Below are positions 1 through 7,932 of a stretch of 64,000 nt of DNA, one piece after another. How positions within the stretch are numbered: position 1 is the stretch's first letter; each line of letters starts with the position of its first letter. The notes under the pieces were generated by a model. The model did no database searches. It saw only the letters and a program-made list of their open reading frames with translations, and had not been told where the DNA came from. Where the stretch lies: positions 43,211 through 107,210 of the forward strand of contig CATOSK010000008.1 of NCBI GenBank assembly GCA_951812535.1, read 5' to 3'. Position numbers and translations under genes: made by a program. This DNA is from an uncultured Dehalococcoidia bacterium (lineage in GTDB: Bacteria > Chloroflexota > Dehalococcoidia > Lucifugimonadales > UBA3495).

Positions 1-1167
1 GAACGCGCCGCTGTCATCCAGAAGCTGGAATGGGTTGCCGACGGTGTGTCCCCTGAAGAGGTGGCCATGGTGGACTGGCTGGTCTGGACCGCCATCGACT
101 ACGGTGAGCTGTTCGACCGGGTGGTGGAAGCAGGCTGGTTGACGGACGGGGTCACGGACCGGGAGATCCAGGTCCTGAAGCACCTCTTCTTCCTGGCCAC
201 GGTGGACCCGGGGTTCGCCCTCTGGCTGCTGGCGCAGCCCTTCCTGGAGACCGTCGAGTACGCCGACGGCCCCGCGGTGGAGTCGCTACTCAGGGTGCAG
301 CTGCTGGTCCCCGGCCAGGCCAACCCGGTCCAGGCCCTTCTCCTGGAAACCGGGGGCTTGACCGACGAGTGGGCTCCGGTAGTGGCCATGACCTGGCCGG
401 TTGCGCAGTTCACCCCCCAAGATCTGCCCCGGCTCTACGACCCCGAGGTGGTGCGGGTCCACACGAAGATGGTGGACCTGGAGGAGTCCGGGCCAACGCT
501 CCTGGCCGTGGTGCGCACCGAGCCGGGCGCTGGGGAGACCCTGGCTCTGGTGGAGAGCATCGTCCGGGAGGTTGAGGGAACCATGGGCCGTCCCCTGCCC
601 CTGGCCTACGTGGGCACCCTGTTCGGCGGCGCGGTGGCCCCGGGAACCATCGGCATCAACTACGGCACCGGAATGGTGCTGGAGACCAGGTTCGACGTCG
701 CGGACGGGAGCTACGACGCAGAACAGCTCAGGGGAGTCCTGGCCCACGAGGTGGGCCACTACTGGTGGAACAGCAACGAGAACTGGGTGGATGAGGGCAT
801 GGCGGAGTTCGTGGCCGCTGCGTCCTACGGGTTCCCATCTGGAAAGGGATACCCCTTCCTGCGGGAACCCTGCGTCCGGGCGAGGTCTATCTCGTCGTTG
901 CCCCCGGAGCCCAGGAAGGCCATTCCCTGCGACTACTCCCTGGGACAGCGCATGTTCTTCAGCTTGTACAGGCTCCTGGGGGAGGACGCGTTTTACGCCG
1001 CGGCGAGAAAGCTCTACGACCAGAGCAGGGATGACCTGGGGCACAAGAGCCTGTTCGGCCTCCCGTCAGGGGTTGAGGACGTTCGGGACGCCTTCGGGCC
1101 GCAGGGAGATGAGGCCCTGGACCGTTGGTATTACGGCAGAGACGAGCGCAAACTGGACGACTTCTAA
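1..1167 (+). CDS. Zinc metallopeptidase of the gluzincin type, C-terminal part (5' end outside window)
   Basis: The frame is open from the first base, so the true start lies upstream; a GTG at 46 is only an internal candidate. The last third carries HEVGHYWW (near 750-773) followed by NWVDEGMAEF, the HExxH plus downstream Glu arrangement of gluzincin zinc peptidases. The N-terminal part contains a helical segment (DGVTDREIQVLKHLFFLA) and no visible signal peptide, but the real N-terminus is missing. It is likely a secreted or surface peptidase; substrate unknown. The next gene starts 93 bp downstream on the same strand. The identity of the subfamily is not certain, but the zinc site is clear. 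Confidence 0.75.
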   Translation, partial: ERAAVIQKLEWVADGVSPEEVAMVDWLVWTAIDYGELFDRVVEAGWLTDGVTDREIQVLKHLFFLATVDPGFALWLLAQPFLETVEYADGPAVESLLRVQLLVPGQANPVQALLLETGGLTDEWAPVVAMTWPVAQFTPQDLPRLYDPEVVRVHTKMVDLEESGPTLLAVVRTEPGAGETLALVESIVREVEGTMGRPLPLAYVGTLFGGAVAPGTIGINYGTGMVLETRFDVADGSYDAEQLRGVLAHEVGHYWWNSNENWVDEGMAEFVAAASYGFPSGKGYPFLREPCVRARSISSLPPEPRKAIPCDYSLGQRMFFSLYRLLGEDAFYAAARKLYDQSRDDLGHKSLFGLPSGVEDVRDAFGPQGDEALDRWYYGRDERKLDDF

Positions 1168-1259
1168 ACCTATGGAGAGGTCCATATGGGCCCTGGACTC
1201 CACCCGCCGCCCGGGGCGGCAACCTGACTCACCCGGAAGTGAGCAAGAAAAGCACGACC

Positions 1260-2009
1260 ATGCTTCTGACAATCTTGAACTGGAATGTAGAGTGGGCTAC
1301 GCCAAGGTCACGGCGGACCTCTGAAATCCTGTCTCGCATAGACCAACATACCCCCGAGGTCGTCTGCCTTACCGAAACCCACAGGGGGCTGTTGTCGAAA
1401 CAGGGCCACACGATCTGTTCCCAGCCAGACTACGGGTATGGGTTGAAGGAGCACCGGCGGAAGGTGATGCTCTGGTCGAGGGAACCGTGGAGCCACGTTG
1501 ATGACGTGGGATCGGACTCGATGCCGCCCGGACGGTTCGTGTCCGGGATCACCCAAACATCGGCGGGTGAGACGACTGTCATGGGGATCTGCATCCCCTG
1601 GTTCGGGTCCCGGACCGAGGCCAGCCGCCAAGAAGGTCGCAAGAGGCGGTGGGAGGACCACGAACAATACCGGGCCGGTCTCACCGAAGTCATCAGAAGG
1701 GCGGATGCGAAGCGTCTGATAGTGATGGGGGACTTCAACCAGGTAATAGGGCGGGGCAGCAGAGCACCCCTGCAACTTCAGGCGGCACTTGTTGACGCCT
1801 TTGCTCCTGGCATGCGGATAGTCACCTCAGAACTTACCTCCCAGGGACGCCGGACCATCGACCACATCGCCCTGAGTACGGATTGGGAAATCGGGTCCGT
1901 GGAGGCGATCAGCAACATCCAAGAGGGAAGGAAGCTATCAGACCATTCCGGCGTAAGGGCCGACTGCTACATCGATGCGATAAGCGGGACCCCGAATATA
2001 GACATATGA
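1260..2009 (+). CDS. Endonuclease/exonuclease/phosphatase (EEP) family protein
   Basis: A protein of 249 residues with the EEP fold signature in order: NWNVEW at residues 6-11 (metal-binding Asn), TETH near 37 (catalytic Glu), GDFNQ near 160 (Asp/Asn pair), and SDHSGV near the C-terminus (catalytic His). These residues coordinate Mg2+ for phosphoester hydrolysis; substrates in the family range from DNA to inositol phosphates, so the substrate here is open. There is no signal peptide, so it probably acts in the cytoplasm. The ATG at 1260 is used; a GTG at 1239 in the same frame would add seven residues. Confidence 0.8.
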   Translation: MLLTILNWNVEWATPRSRRTSEILSRIDQHTPEVVCLTETHRGLLSKQGHTICSQPDYGYGLKEHRRKVMLWSREPWSHVDDVGSDSMPPGRFVSGITQTSAGETTVMGICIPWFGSRTEASRQEGRKRRWEDHEQYRAGLTEVIRRADAKRLIVMGDFNQVIGRGSRAPLQLQAALVDAFAPGMRIVTSELTSQGRRTIDHIALSTDWEIGSVEAISNIQEGRKLSDHSGVRADCYIDAISGTPNIDI

Positions 2010-2348
2010 ATGACGGCGGCGGCATCGTTTTTGGCAAGAAAGCGCCTGAACCCAGCCCCTCTATGGACGGGGTTGGGAGACACGTAGCTTGGCCGATTCG
2101 CAAGGTGGTTATGAAGTGATCGACTTGGAGATGACCGGTAGGTATCCCCAAACCAGCCTCATTTCCCGCAACCAGACCCCGGATTCCCTCACCATATCGT
2201 CCCTGGTCCTGCCACCCACGAACGGAGCAAGGCCGCACACCCAGTGCCCGATAAGCCAATCCCACCGCGGTCCCCGATGGGAAGGTAAAATCCCTGATGG
2301 GAACTCCCGACAGTGGTATATCCTGACCAGGGGATATGGAGGGGCAGC
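2010..2348. other. Intergenic stretch, no gene recognised
   Basis: Only short overlapping reading frames without family resemblance are seen. A phrase near 2277-2303 (GATGGGAA) occurs twice about 22 bp apart. The end of the stretch holds the histidine-kinase ribosome-binding site (GGAGGGGC at 2338-2345). A promoter for that gene is expected here but no convincing -35/-10 pair was found. Confidence 0.4.
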
Positions 2349-3578
2349 ATGAACGCCATGGAACAACCCACACCGGCCAACGACCCCTTCGGGGTATCCC
2401 GGTTCAGCCCCAGACGCTACTCCGTCCAGCACTTCGCCCTCCTCATCACCGCCAATATCCTGGTGATGGCCATCCTCACGTGGGGCCTCACCACCTGGGA
2501 ACCCCTTCTCATAGGCCTCTCTTTAACCACAACCGTGGTGATGGCCGGCATGACCGTGCTGGTCTTCCGGGTCGGCATCCGCACCATCGCCGTGGAGGCC
2601 TGGATTCGCCGCCTGGGAATGGGGGACCTGGAATACCGCATCGAGCCTTGGGGCAGGGATGAGGTCTCCAAGGCCTGCATGGCCCTCGAAGCCCTCCGGC
2701 AGAGTTCCATCAGGGCGATGCAACTCGACCTGGTGACCCAGCTCTCCCAGGAGGTGCAAGAAAAGAACGACGAGCTAGAGGAGACCCTGGCCGAACTCCG
2801 CCGGACCCAGGACCGGCTGGTCAGCCAACAGAAGTTGATGGAACTGAGCCAGCTCACCAATGCCATCGCTCACGAGCTCCGCAACCCGGTCAACCTCATC
2901 TCCAATTTCGCCGGCTCATCCCGGGAACTGATGGAGGAACTGGGGGAGAGCCTGGAGCAGAGGGAGAAATCCCGGGAGATTCTCGCCGAATTGTATGGGA
3001 ACATGCAAAGCATTGAGAACAACTGCGGGCGGGCCAGCCGGATTGTCCAGGACGCCTTGAGACTGGGGCAGGAGAGGGAGAACATTTTGGAAAGGGTGGA
3101 TATCAACTCCCTGGTCCGGTCCCATGTGCGAAACACCTTGGCAACTGCTCGAGAGAGACTGTCAAGGATACCGGAGCCGGAGATCGTGGAGGACCTGGAC
3201 CCTGCCGTGGGCGTGATACAGGCAGTGCCCGCCGACCTGGGACGGGTGGTTGCCCAGATAACCGGTAACGCCCTGGAGGCGATCAGCGAACGAGTAGAAA
3301 CTGAGAGCTCTGGAAGCACCTATCAGGGTACCCTGGAGGTCAGGACCCGGAGGACGGAGCGCCATGTGGAGATCGTCATTCGGGACAACGGCACCGGGAT
3401 ACCCGCCGAGGTGTTGCCCCGCATCTTCAACCCCTTCTTCACCACTAGGAGCGGCAACCGGGGCGCCGGTCTGGGACTCAGCCTCACCCAGGACATCGTG
3501 AGGGAGCACGGTGGGGAAATCACCGTAGACTCGGAGTTGGGCCGCTACACCCAGGTGACAGTGTCCATACCAGCCTGA
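2349..3578 (+). CDS. Membrane sensor histidine kinase
   Basis: A 409-residue kinase starting at the ATG behind a strong GGAGGGGC site, rather than at an upstream alternative start (2313). Two hydrophobic helices (about 29-48 and 53-73) separated by only a few residues leave almost no periplasmic sensor. A short HAMP-like region and a coiled coil (about 125-165, many Glu/Leu) follow. The H box AHELRNPVN puts the phosphorylated His at residue 175; the N box (ITGNALEAI), G1 (DNGTGI), F box (FNPFFTT) and G2 (GAGLGL) are all present, so catalysis should be intact. No response regulator gene lies next to it, so it is an orphan in this window. The signal is probably cytoplasmic or within the membrane. 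Confidence 0.88.
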   Translation: MNAMEQPTPANDPFGVSRFSPRRYSVQHFALLITANILVMAILTWGLTTWEPLLIGLSLTTTVVMAGMTVLVFRVGIRTIAVEAWIRRLGMGDLEYRIEPWGRDEVSKACMALEALRQSSIRAMQLDLVTQLSQEVQEKNDELEETLAELRRTQDRLVSQQKLMELSQLTNAIAHELRNPVNLISNFAGSSRELMEELGESLEQREKSREILAELYGNMQSIENNCGRASRIVQDALRLGQERENILERVDINSLVRSHVRNTLATARERLSRIPEPEIVEDLDPAVGVIQAVPADLGRVVAQITGNALEAISERVETESSGSTYQGTLEVRTRRTERHVEIVIRDNGTGIPAEVLPRIFNPFFTTRSGNRGAGLGLSLTQDIVREHGGEITVDSELGRYTQVTVSIPA

Positions 3579-3846
3579 CCGCAATCGGGTCCCCCGCCCA
3601 CCGATAGAGCAGGGCAACCGCATTCTAATTTGCGAGGATGGAGAGCAGGTAGTCGTTGTCCCATGCGGCCTGGCTTTGATCGAGATTTTGGAATGCCGGT
3701 CTTGCCGGAGCAGGTTCAGGGCGGCGTGCCGGATTATCGCCATGTTCTCCGGTGCGTTTCCGGTCCTCACCCGGCTTTCGTCCTCCCGGAAGGACACGTC
3801 CAATACCCAGTGCACCGAATTCTCAATGCCCGAATGTCTTCGCGTC

Positions 3847-3882
3847 GCCTCCAGGAATCGCTGGGCCTCCAGGAATCGCTGG
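3847..3882. repeat. 18-bp tandem duplication (2 copies) in transposase
   Basis: Two perfect copies of GCCTCCAGGAATCGCTGG. On the coding (minus) strand the unit adds six in-frame residues, so EAQRFL appears twice just before the catalytic Glu region. Confidence 0.9.
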
Positions 3883-4104
3883 GCCTCGGCTGCCCGGCTG
3901 GAGATGTAGCAAAGGGACTGCTCCGTAGTGCCGCTGTCCGTCTCACGCCGGCCCACCACCCGAATCACCGACCGCAACCCAGGCCAGTCCTGCCCAGTGC
4001 TCAGATACTCCAGGCAGGACGGGTCGCTGATCACCTGGCATTCTCTTCTTTCCATGCGCCCGTGCCCCTTGTTCAGGGTGGTGGAGTAGTCGTGGGGCAC
4101 TCCC

Positions 4105-4380
4105 TCGTAGTCAGCTTCGTAGTCAGCTTCGTAGTCAGCTTCGTAGTCAGCTTCGTAGTCAGCTTCGTAGTCAGCTTCGTAGTCAGCTTCGTAGTCAGCT
4201 TCGTAGTCAGCTTCGTAGTCAGCTTCGTAGTCAGCTTCGTAGTCAGCTTCGTAGTCAGCTTCGTAGTCAGCTTCGTAGTCAGCTTCGTAGTCAGCTTCGT
4301 AGTCAGCTTCGTAGTCAGCTTCGTAGTCAGCTTCGTAGTCAGCTTCGTAGTCAGCTTCGTAGTCAGCTTCGTAGTCAGCT
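4105..4380. repeat. 12-bp minisatellite, 23 perfect copies
   Basis: Twenty-three uninterrupted copies of TCGTAGTCAGCT. On the minus strand this encodes a run of the tetrapeptide EADY inserted where related transposases are expected to have one such tetrapeptide, just before EGVPHDYS. The unit is a multiple of three, so this expansion alone does not shift the frame. No copy differs from another, which points to recent expansion or an assembly effect. Confidence 0.97.
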
Positions 4381-4540
4381 TCCTCCGCCCCCTCGAACAG
4401 GTCCCGGAACAGGTCCCGGATGTCCTCGTACAGCCTCCCCTGGTCCTCCTTGACCGCCAGCAGATAGTTGGCCCCCCGGTCCAGGATCGTCCGGGCGATC
4501 TCTTTCTGGCAGCCCATGGCGTCGATGGTGACGATGCAAC

Positions 4541-4572
4541 CTGACACGTCCAGTAGCTGACACGTCCAGTAG
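4541..4572. repeat. 16-bp tandem duplication (2 copies) in transposase
   Basis: Two perfect copies of CTGACACGTCCAGTAG. The extra 16 bp shift the transposase frame between the PELLQLLDVS and the VTIDAMGC segments. Confidence 0.9.
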
Positions 4573-4876
4573 CTGGAGCAACTCCGGAATAGCGGTGATT
4601 TCGTTGGACTTGGCATCCGTCCGGGTCTGGCCCAGCACCAGAGAGTTCTCCGAGGCCCAGGCGCTCACCATGTGGATGGCCTCCTTACCCGCCCTCCGGT
4701 CGTGGGAGCGGCGCAGGGTCTTGCCGTCCACGGCAATCACCTGCCCTTGGGTCAGCCGGTGGACGCTGCTCACCCATTCCATGAAGCAGTCTCGGAAGCG
4801 GTCTGGGTCTATGCGGGCGAATACCCGGGCGAAGGTGTCAGAGCAGGGGATGCCATTGGGCAACTCCAAGAACCGA

Positions 4877-4960
4877 CTGAACCAGTGGACCTGAACCAGT
4901 GGACCTGAACCAGTGGACCTGAACCAGTGGACCTGAACCAGTGGACCTGAACCAGTGGAC
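4877..4960. repeat. 14-bp tandem repeat, 6 perfect copies, in transposase
   Basis: Six perfect copies of CTGAACCAGTGGAC. Five extra copies add 70 bp (not a multiple of three) between the ELFARCK and RFLELPNG segments, producing a frameshift and a low-complexity VHWFRSTGSGPLVQ translation. Confidence 0.95.
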
Positions 4961-5217
4961 CTTGCACCGGGCGAACAACTCCACATCGTCCCATCCCTCG
5001 GCGCCTGCCACCACGGCGCAGATGGTCATGGCTATGATGTCCAGCAGATTGTGCCGCCTGCCCGGCGGCCTCCGGGGGTCCTCCAACCTGCCGAAATGCT
5101 CCACCAAGCTGATTCCCTCGTTGCCCCACATCATCACCACCCTCCCCAAACTGAATATACCCCTTGCCTCGCCCCCAGATTCTATCAGCCCCTTCAATTT
5201 AGAATGCGTTTGCCCTG

Positions 5218-6067
5218 TTTAGAAGGGGCCCTCTTATTCCGCTTCAACTTAGGGATGAGTTCTAGTCCAAGATGTCCAGTGCCGACTCGTTCTAGCCGGA
5301 CGCTTGGCCACCCAACAACGTTGCTACAGTAATGCTAGGCCCTGAATCGCTGGAGGCCACTGCCCATGTGGGCGCGCATTCGCGCCGGTTGGTAAGAATG
5401 GCAGGGTCTCCAAACAGCAAGACTGAACCTTAACCTCCCTCTTTCCTGGTAGTAGATGGCCACCGCCCCCGTCCTGCCGCCTGTCTTTCCGTGTAGCGGG
5501 CCAGCCTCTTGGGCGACCTCCAGTGCCCCTCGGTCATCAGATCGGGAGGGAGAAACCGGAGGAGGCTAGGGCCTGAGCCATCCCCACCTGGCCCGAGTGC
5601 CCCGTGATGTTCTGTCAGCCGGAGAGTTCCGCGGCCTGGACGGCAGCCGGGCTCAGGTAAAGAACCACTCCCTCAGCCTAGCGCGGCGGCCTCGGATACG
5701 CGCAGCATCCCGTCGCGCATGACGGAGGCCAGGGCCGCCACCGCCGTCAGGGCCTCGGCACTGAGGGGAGCAACCTGCCTCTGGGGTACCCGGAAGAGCC
5801 ATCCCAGGTCCCGCACCGTCTCCGCAACGTCGGGGCCTTCTCAAGTGACGGATAACGGCAATTATCCGGCATTTGGACGGGCCTTCAACCAGCCCATGAA
5901 CAGGAGGAGAACCTCTTGGCCAGCAGGCCTGGGAACCCCAGATCGACCTTGCCAGCACCTCAAGGGCTTAAGCTGACAACTTCCCCGTTATTTGTGCTAC
6001 ATTTCGTGACAATGTCAGCGACATCCAGCAGGTGCAGGGAAGTCGCGGCTGCGGGATAGGAGGTCCC
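5218..6067. other. 850-bp non-coding or decayed region beside the dead IS
   Basis: No intact gene is recognised. Short frames on both strands are interrupted and lack starts. The only protein-like piece is the minus-strand fragment at 5673-5834, listed separately. The right end holds the ribosome-binding site of the XRE gene (AGGAGG, about 5 bp before the ATG at 6068). Confidence 0.5.
5673..5834 (-). pseudogene. Remnant of an unidentified protein C-terminus
   Basis: In one minus-strand frame the sequence reads as ordinary protein: ETVRDLGWLFRVPQRQVA followed by PLSAEALTAVAALASVMRDG and ending SEAAALG-stop. No start codon or upstream continuation can be found. I do not recognise the family. 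The natural composition suggests the tail of a deleted gene, but chance cannot be excluded. Confidence 0.3.
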
Positions 6068-7291
6068 ATGCAGGAGAATGTTGTCGACAGCGTCGACCCG
6101 AGGGTTCTGGGGCAGCGTCTTCAGGATGCCAGGCGCGCGCGTGGCCTCACCCAGCAGGAGGTCGCCGGCTCGCTGGAACTGGCGCGGACCACGGTGACGG
6201 CATTGGAGAAGGGGGAGCGCCGCATCCGCCCGGACGAGCTGATCAGCCTGGCCGGGCTGTACGGCCGTCCGGTCAGCAGCTTCGTCGGGTCCAGGGGGCC
6301 CTCGGCGGAGTTCTCGGTGCAGTTCCGCAAGTCCGTCAACCGGGCGAGCTCGCCCGAGGCCCAGCAGGCCTTGAGGCGCGGGGTCCAGGAGTTCCAGGCC
6401 CTGTGCGAAGACTATCTGTGGTTGGAGACCGTCACCGGAGCACGATCCCGGCAACCCTACCCGCCCCAGTACGAAATAGCCGGCCGCCCCCCGGAGGATG
6501 CGGCCGAGGACGTGGCCGTCTCGGAGCGCAACCGTCTTGGCCTGGGAGATGGGCCCGTGCTGAACCTGCAGGAGGTCCTCGAGAATGACGTGGGGCTTCG
6601 GATCTTCTACACTCAGCTCCCGTCCCACCTCGCCGGCATCTTCGCCTACACGGAGGACCTGGGAGGCTGCATCGCGGTCAACTCCCGCCATCCCGAGGAG
6701 AGAAGGCGGTGGTCGATGGCCCATGAGTACGGCCACTTCCTGACCAGCCGGTTCCGGCCCGAACTGACCGCCCTGGGACGAGGGGGACGGGTGGCGGCCT
6801 CGGAGAGGTTTGCCGACTCCTTCGCCAGGGCCATGCTCATGCCGACCCCTGGGCTGAGACGGAGGTTCTACCAGATCTCCCGCGCCGCTGACGGTGCGGC
6901 GACCGCCGCCGAGGTCTGCCGGCTTGCCCACTACTACTTCGTCTCCGTTGAGGCGATGATGCTGCGCCTGGAGGAACTCCGCCTGGTGCCAGGGGGATCC
7001 TGGGAGAGGCTGCGCGACCGCGGGTTCAGGGTGCGGGAAGCCCAGGAGCAGCTGGGCTTGTCGCCTCACCCGCATGATGACGCACCTCTGCCGCTGCGCT
7101 ACCAGTTCCTGGCGGTGCAGGCCCACGGGGAGGGAGATCTCACGGAGGGGGAGCTGTGCCGGGTTCTCCGCCAGGACCGTCTCTCGGCGAGGGAAACCGT
7201 GCAGAACCTGACCCACTCGTTTCACCTTCTGCATGAAGGGGAACTGATGGCCATTCCCATCGACCCGGGCAGCCGGGTGACGGGCACTTGA
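6068..7291 (+). CDS. XRE-family regulator fused to ImmA/IrrE metallopeptidase (antitoxin type)
   Basis: The start is the ATG behind AGGAGG, giving 407 residues. Residues about 10-65 form an HTH_XRE domain (LGQRLQDARRARGLTQQEVA, then ALEKGERRIRPDELI). Residues about 200-260 carry the ImmA/IrrE zinc site AHEYGHFL, with HExxH at 219-223. The C-terminal region is helical. Proteins with this layout bind DNA and repress their own operon, and many are partners of PIN- or COG2856-linked toxins. The stop overlaps the TTG start of the PIN gene by 4 bp, so the two are almost certainly translated together as a toxin-antitoxin pair. Confidence 0.88.
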   Translation: MQENVVDSVDPRVLGQRLQDARRARGLTQQEVAGSLELARTTVTALEKGERRIRPDELISLAGLYGRPVSSFVGSRGPSAEFSVQFRKSVNRASSPEAQQALRRGVQEFQALCEDYLWLETVTGARSRQPYPPQYEIAGRPPEDAAEDVAVSERNRLGLGDGPVLNLQEVLENDVGLRIFYTQLPSHLAGIFAYTEDLGGCIAVNSRHPEERRRWSMAHEYGHFLTSRFRPELTALGRGGRVAASERFADSFARAMLMPTPGLRRRFYQISRAADGAATAAEVCRLAHYYFVSVEAMMLRLEELRLVPGGSWERLRDRGFRVREAQEQLGLSPHPHDDAPLPLRYQFLAVQAHGEGDLTEGELCRVLRQDRLSARETVQNLTHSFHLLHEGELMAIPIDPGSRVTGT

Positions 7292-7881
7292 CGGCAGGGG
7301 CGGCGGAGAACGAGCGGCCGGACGCCGGCGTCCTCATCCTGGACGCCAGCTGCCTGCTCAATCTGTATGCCACCGGCCGCATGATGGAGATCGCGGCGGC
7401 TCTTCCCTGGCAGCTGGCCGCCGTTGACTATGTGATGGAGCGGGAAGCGCTGTATGTCAGGACCATCGGGGCAAACGCGGAGGAGGAGACCGTTCCGGTG
7501 GACCTTTCGTCCCTCATCGAGGAGGGGTTGCTCTTGGTCATGCAGATGGAGACCCCCGGCGAAGAGGCCTCCTTCGTGGAGCTGGCGGCCTTACTGGACG
7601 ACGGCGAGGCGATGACCGGGGCGGTAGCCCTCAACCGGGGACACTCGGTCGCCATCGACGGCCGCAAGGCGCGACGGGTCCTGGGCGAGAAGGCGCCCGG
7701 CATGAGGCTGGTTTCCACCCTGGAGCTCATGCGCCGGTGGTCTGAGCCCGTTAGGATCCAGGAAGTGGGCCACGCGCTGAGAGCCATGCGGCATGGTGCC
7801 CGCTACTGCCCCGGCCAACGAGATCCCCTGTACGCTTGGTGGCGTGACATGCTGGAGGGCTTGGACGCAAATGACCCGTGA
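7288..7881 (+). CDS. PIN-domain-like toxin partner of the XRE/ImmA-IrrE protein
   Basis: Starts at TTG, overlapping the upstream stop by 4 bp; 197 residues. The N-terminal VLILDASCLLNLYATGRM (Asp19) matches the first PIN acidic motif. Glu residues around EEASFVELAALLDDGEAM and the central Asp in HSVAIDGRKARRVL fit the other metal ligands. PIN toxins are Mg2+-dependent RNases. The C-terminus is extended compared with short VapC proteins. Its position as second gene behind an XRE/IrrE gene is typical for this pair. RNase activity is inferred from the family. Confidence 0.75.
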   Translation: MTAGAAENERPDAGVLILDASCLLNLYATGRMMEIAAALPWQLAAVDYVMEREALYVRTIGANAEEETVPVDLSSLIEEGLLLVMQMETPGEEASFVELAALLDDGEAMTGAVALNRGHSVAIDGRKARRVLGEKAPGMRLVSTLELMRRWSEPVRIQEVGHALRAMRHGARYCPGQRDPLYAWWRDMLEGLDANDP

Positions 7882-7932
7882 TTTTGACTCGCCCCTCAGC
7901 GTTGAAACCCTTGCCGAAATGAAGGGCCCGTG

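Larger units (their letters stand above)
3625..5134 (-). pseudogene. ISAs1-family transposase, multiply frameshifted
   Basis: Starts at the double ATG near 5134 behind a GGGAGG site (minus strand) with LVEHFGRLEDPR and WDDVELFARCK. It continues in a second frame with RFLELPNGIPCSDTFARVFARIDP, AVDGKTLRRSHD (first catalytic Asp) and TDAKSNEITAIPELLQLL, then a third with VTIDAMGCQKEIA (second Asp), ANYLLAVKEDQ and RRHSGIENSVHWVLDV (catalytic Glu). The frame changes coincide with the 14-bp and 16-bp expansions. A further shift near 3668 separates IIRHAALNLLRQD from the expected C-terminus WDNDYLLSILAN, whose stop lies at 3625 inside the terminal repeat. No functional protein is expected. Confidence 0.85.
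3610..5217 (-). mobile_element. Inactive ISAs1-family insertion sequence with internal tandem expansions
   Basis: Imperfect terminal inverted repeats bound the element: CAGGGCAACCGCATTCTAA at 3610 and the complement of CAGGGCAAACGCATTCTAA ending at 5217. Inside is a DDE transposase of the ISAs1 type on the minus strand, broken into several frames. The element is 1608 bp; removing the extra copies of its four tandem repeats (70 + 16 + 264 + 18 bp) gives 1240 bp, close to the 1224-bp intact ISAs1 copy at 46963. The 9 bp on either side do not match, so no target duplication remains and the insertion is old or rearranged. Confidence 0.85.

Noticed and set aside
3162..3609. Extension of the minus-strand transposase frame beyond the IS
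   Set aside because: The transposase stop at 3625 was bypassed by a frameshift; beyond the inverted repeat the frame is only the antisense of the histidine kinase.
4105..4380. CRISPR-like array
   Set aside because: The units are directly adjoining 12-mers with no spacers; it is a minisatellite inside a coding region.
3630..4544. Plus-strand open frame with a VVSF run across the 12-bp repeat
   Set aside because: It is the complement of the transposase and of the minisatellite; no ribosome-binding site or family resemblance, and the run comes only from the repeat.
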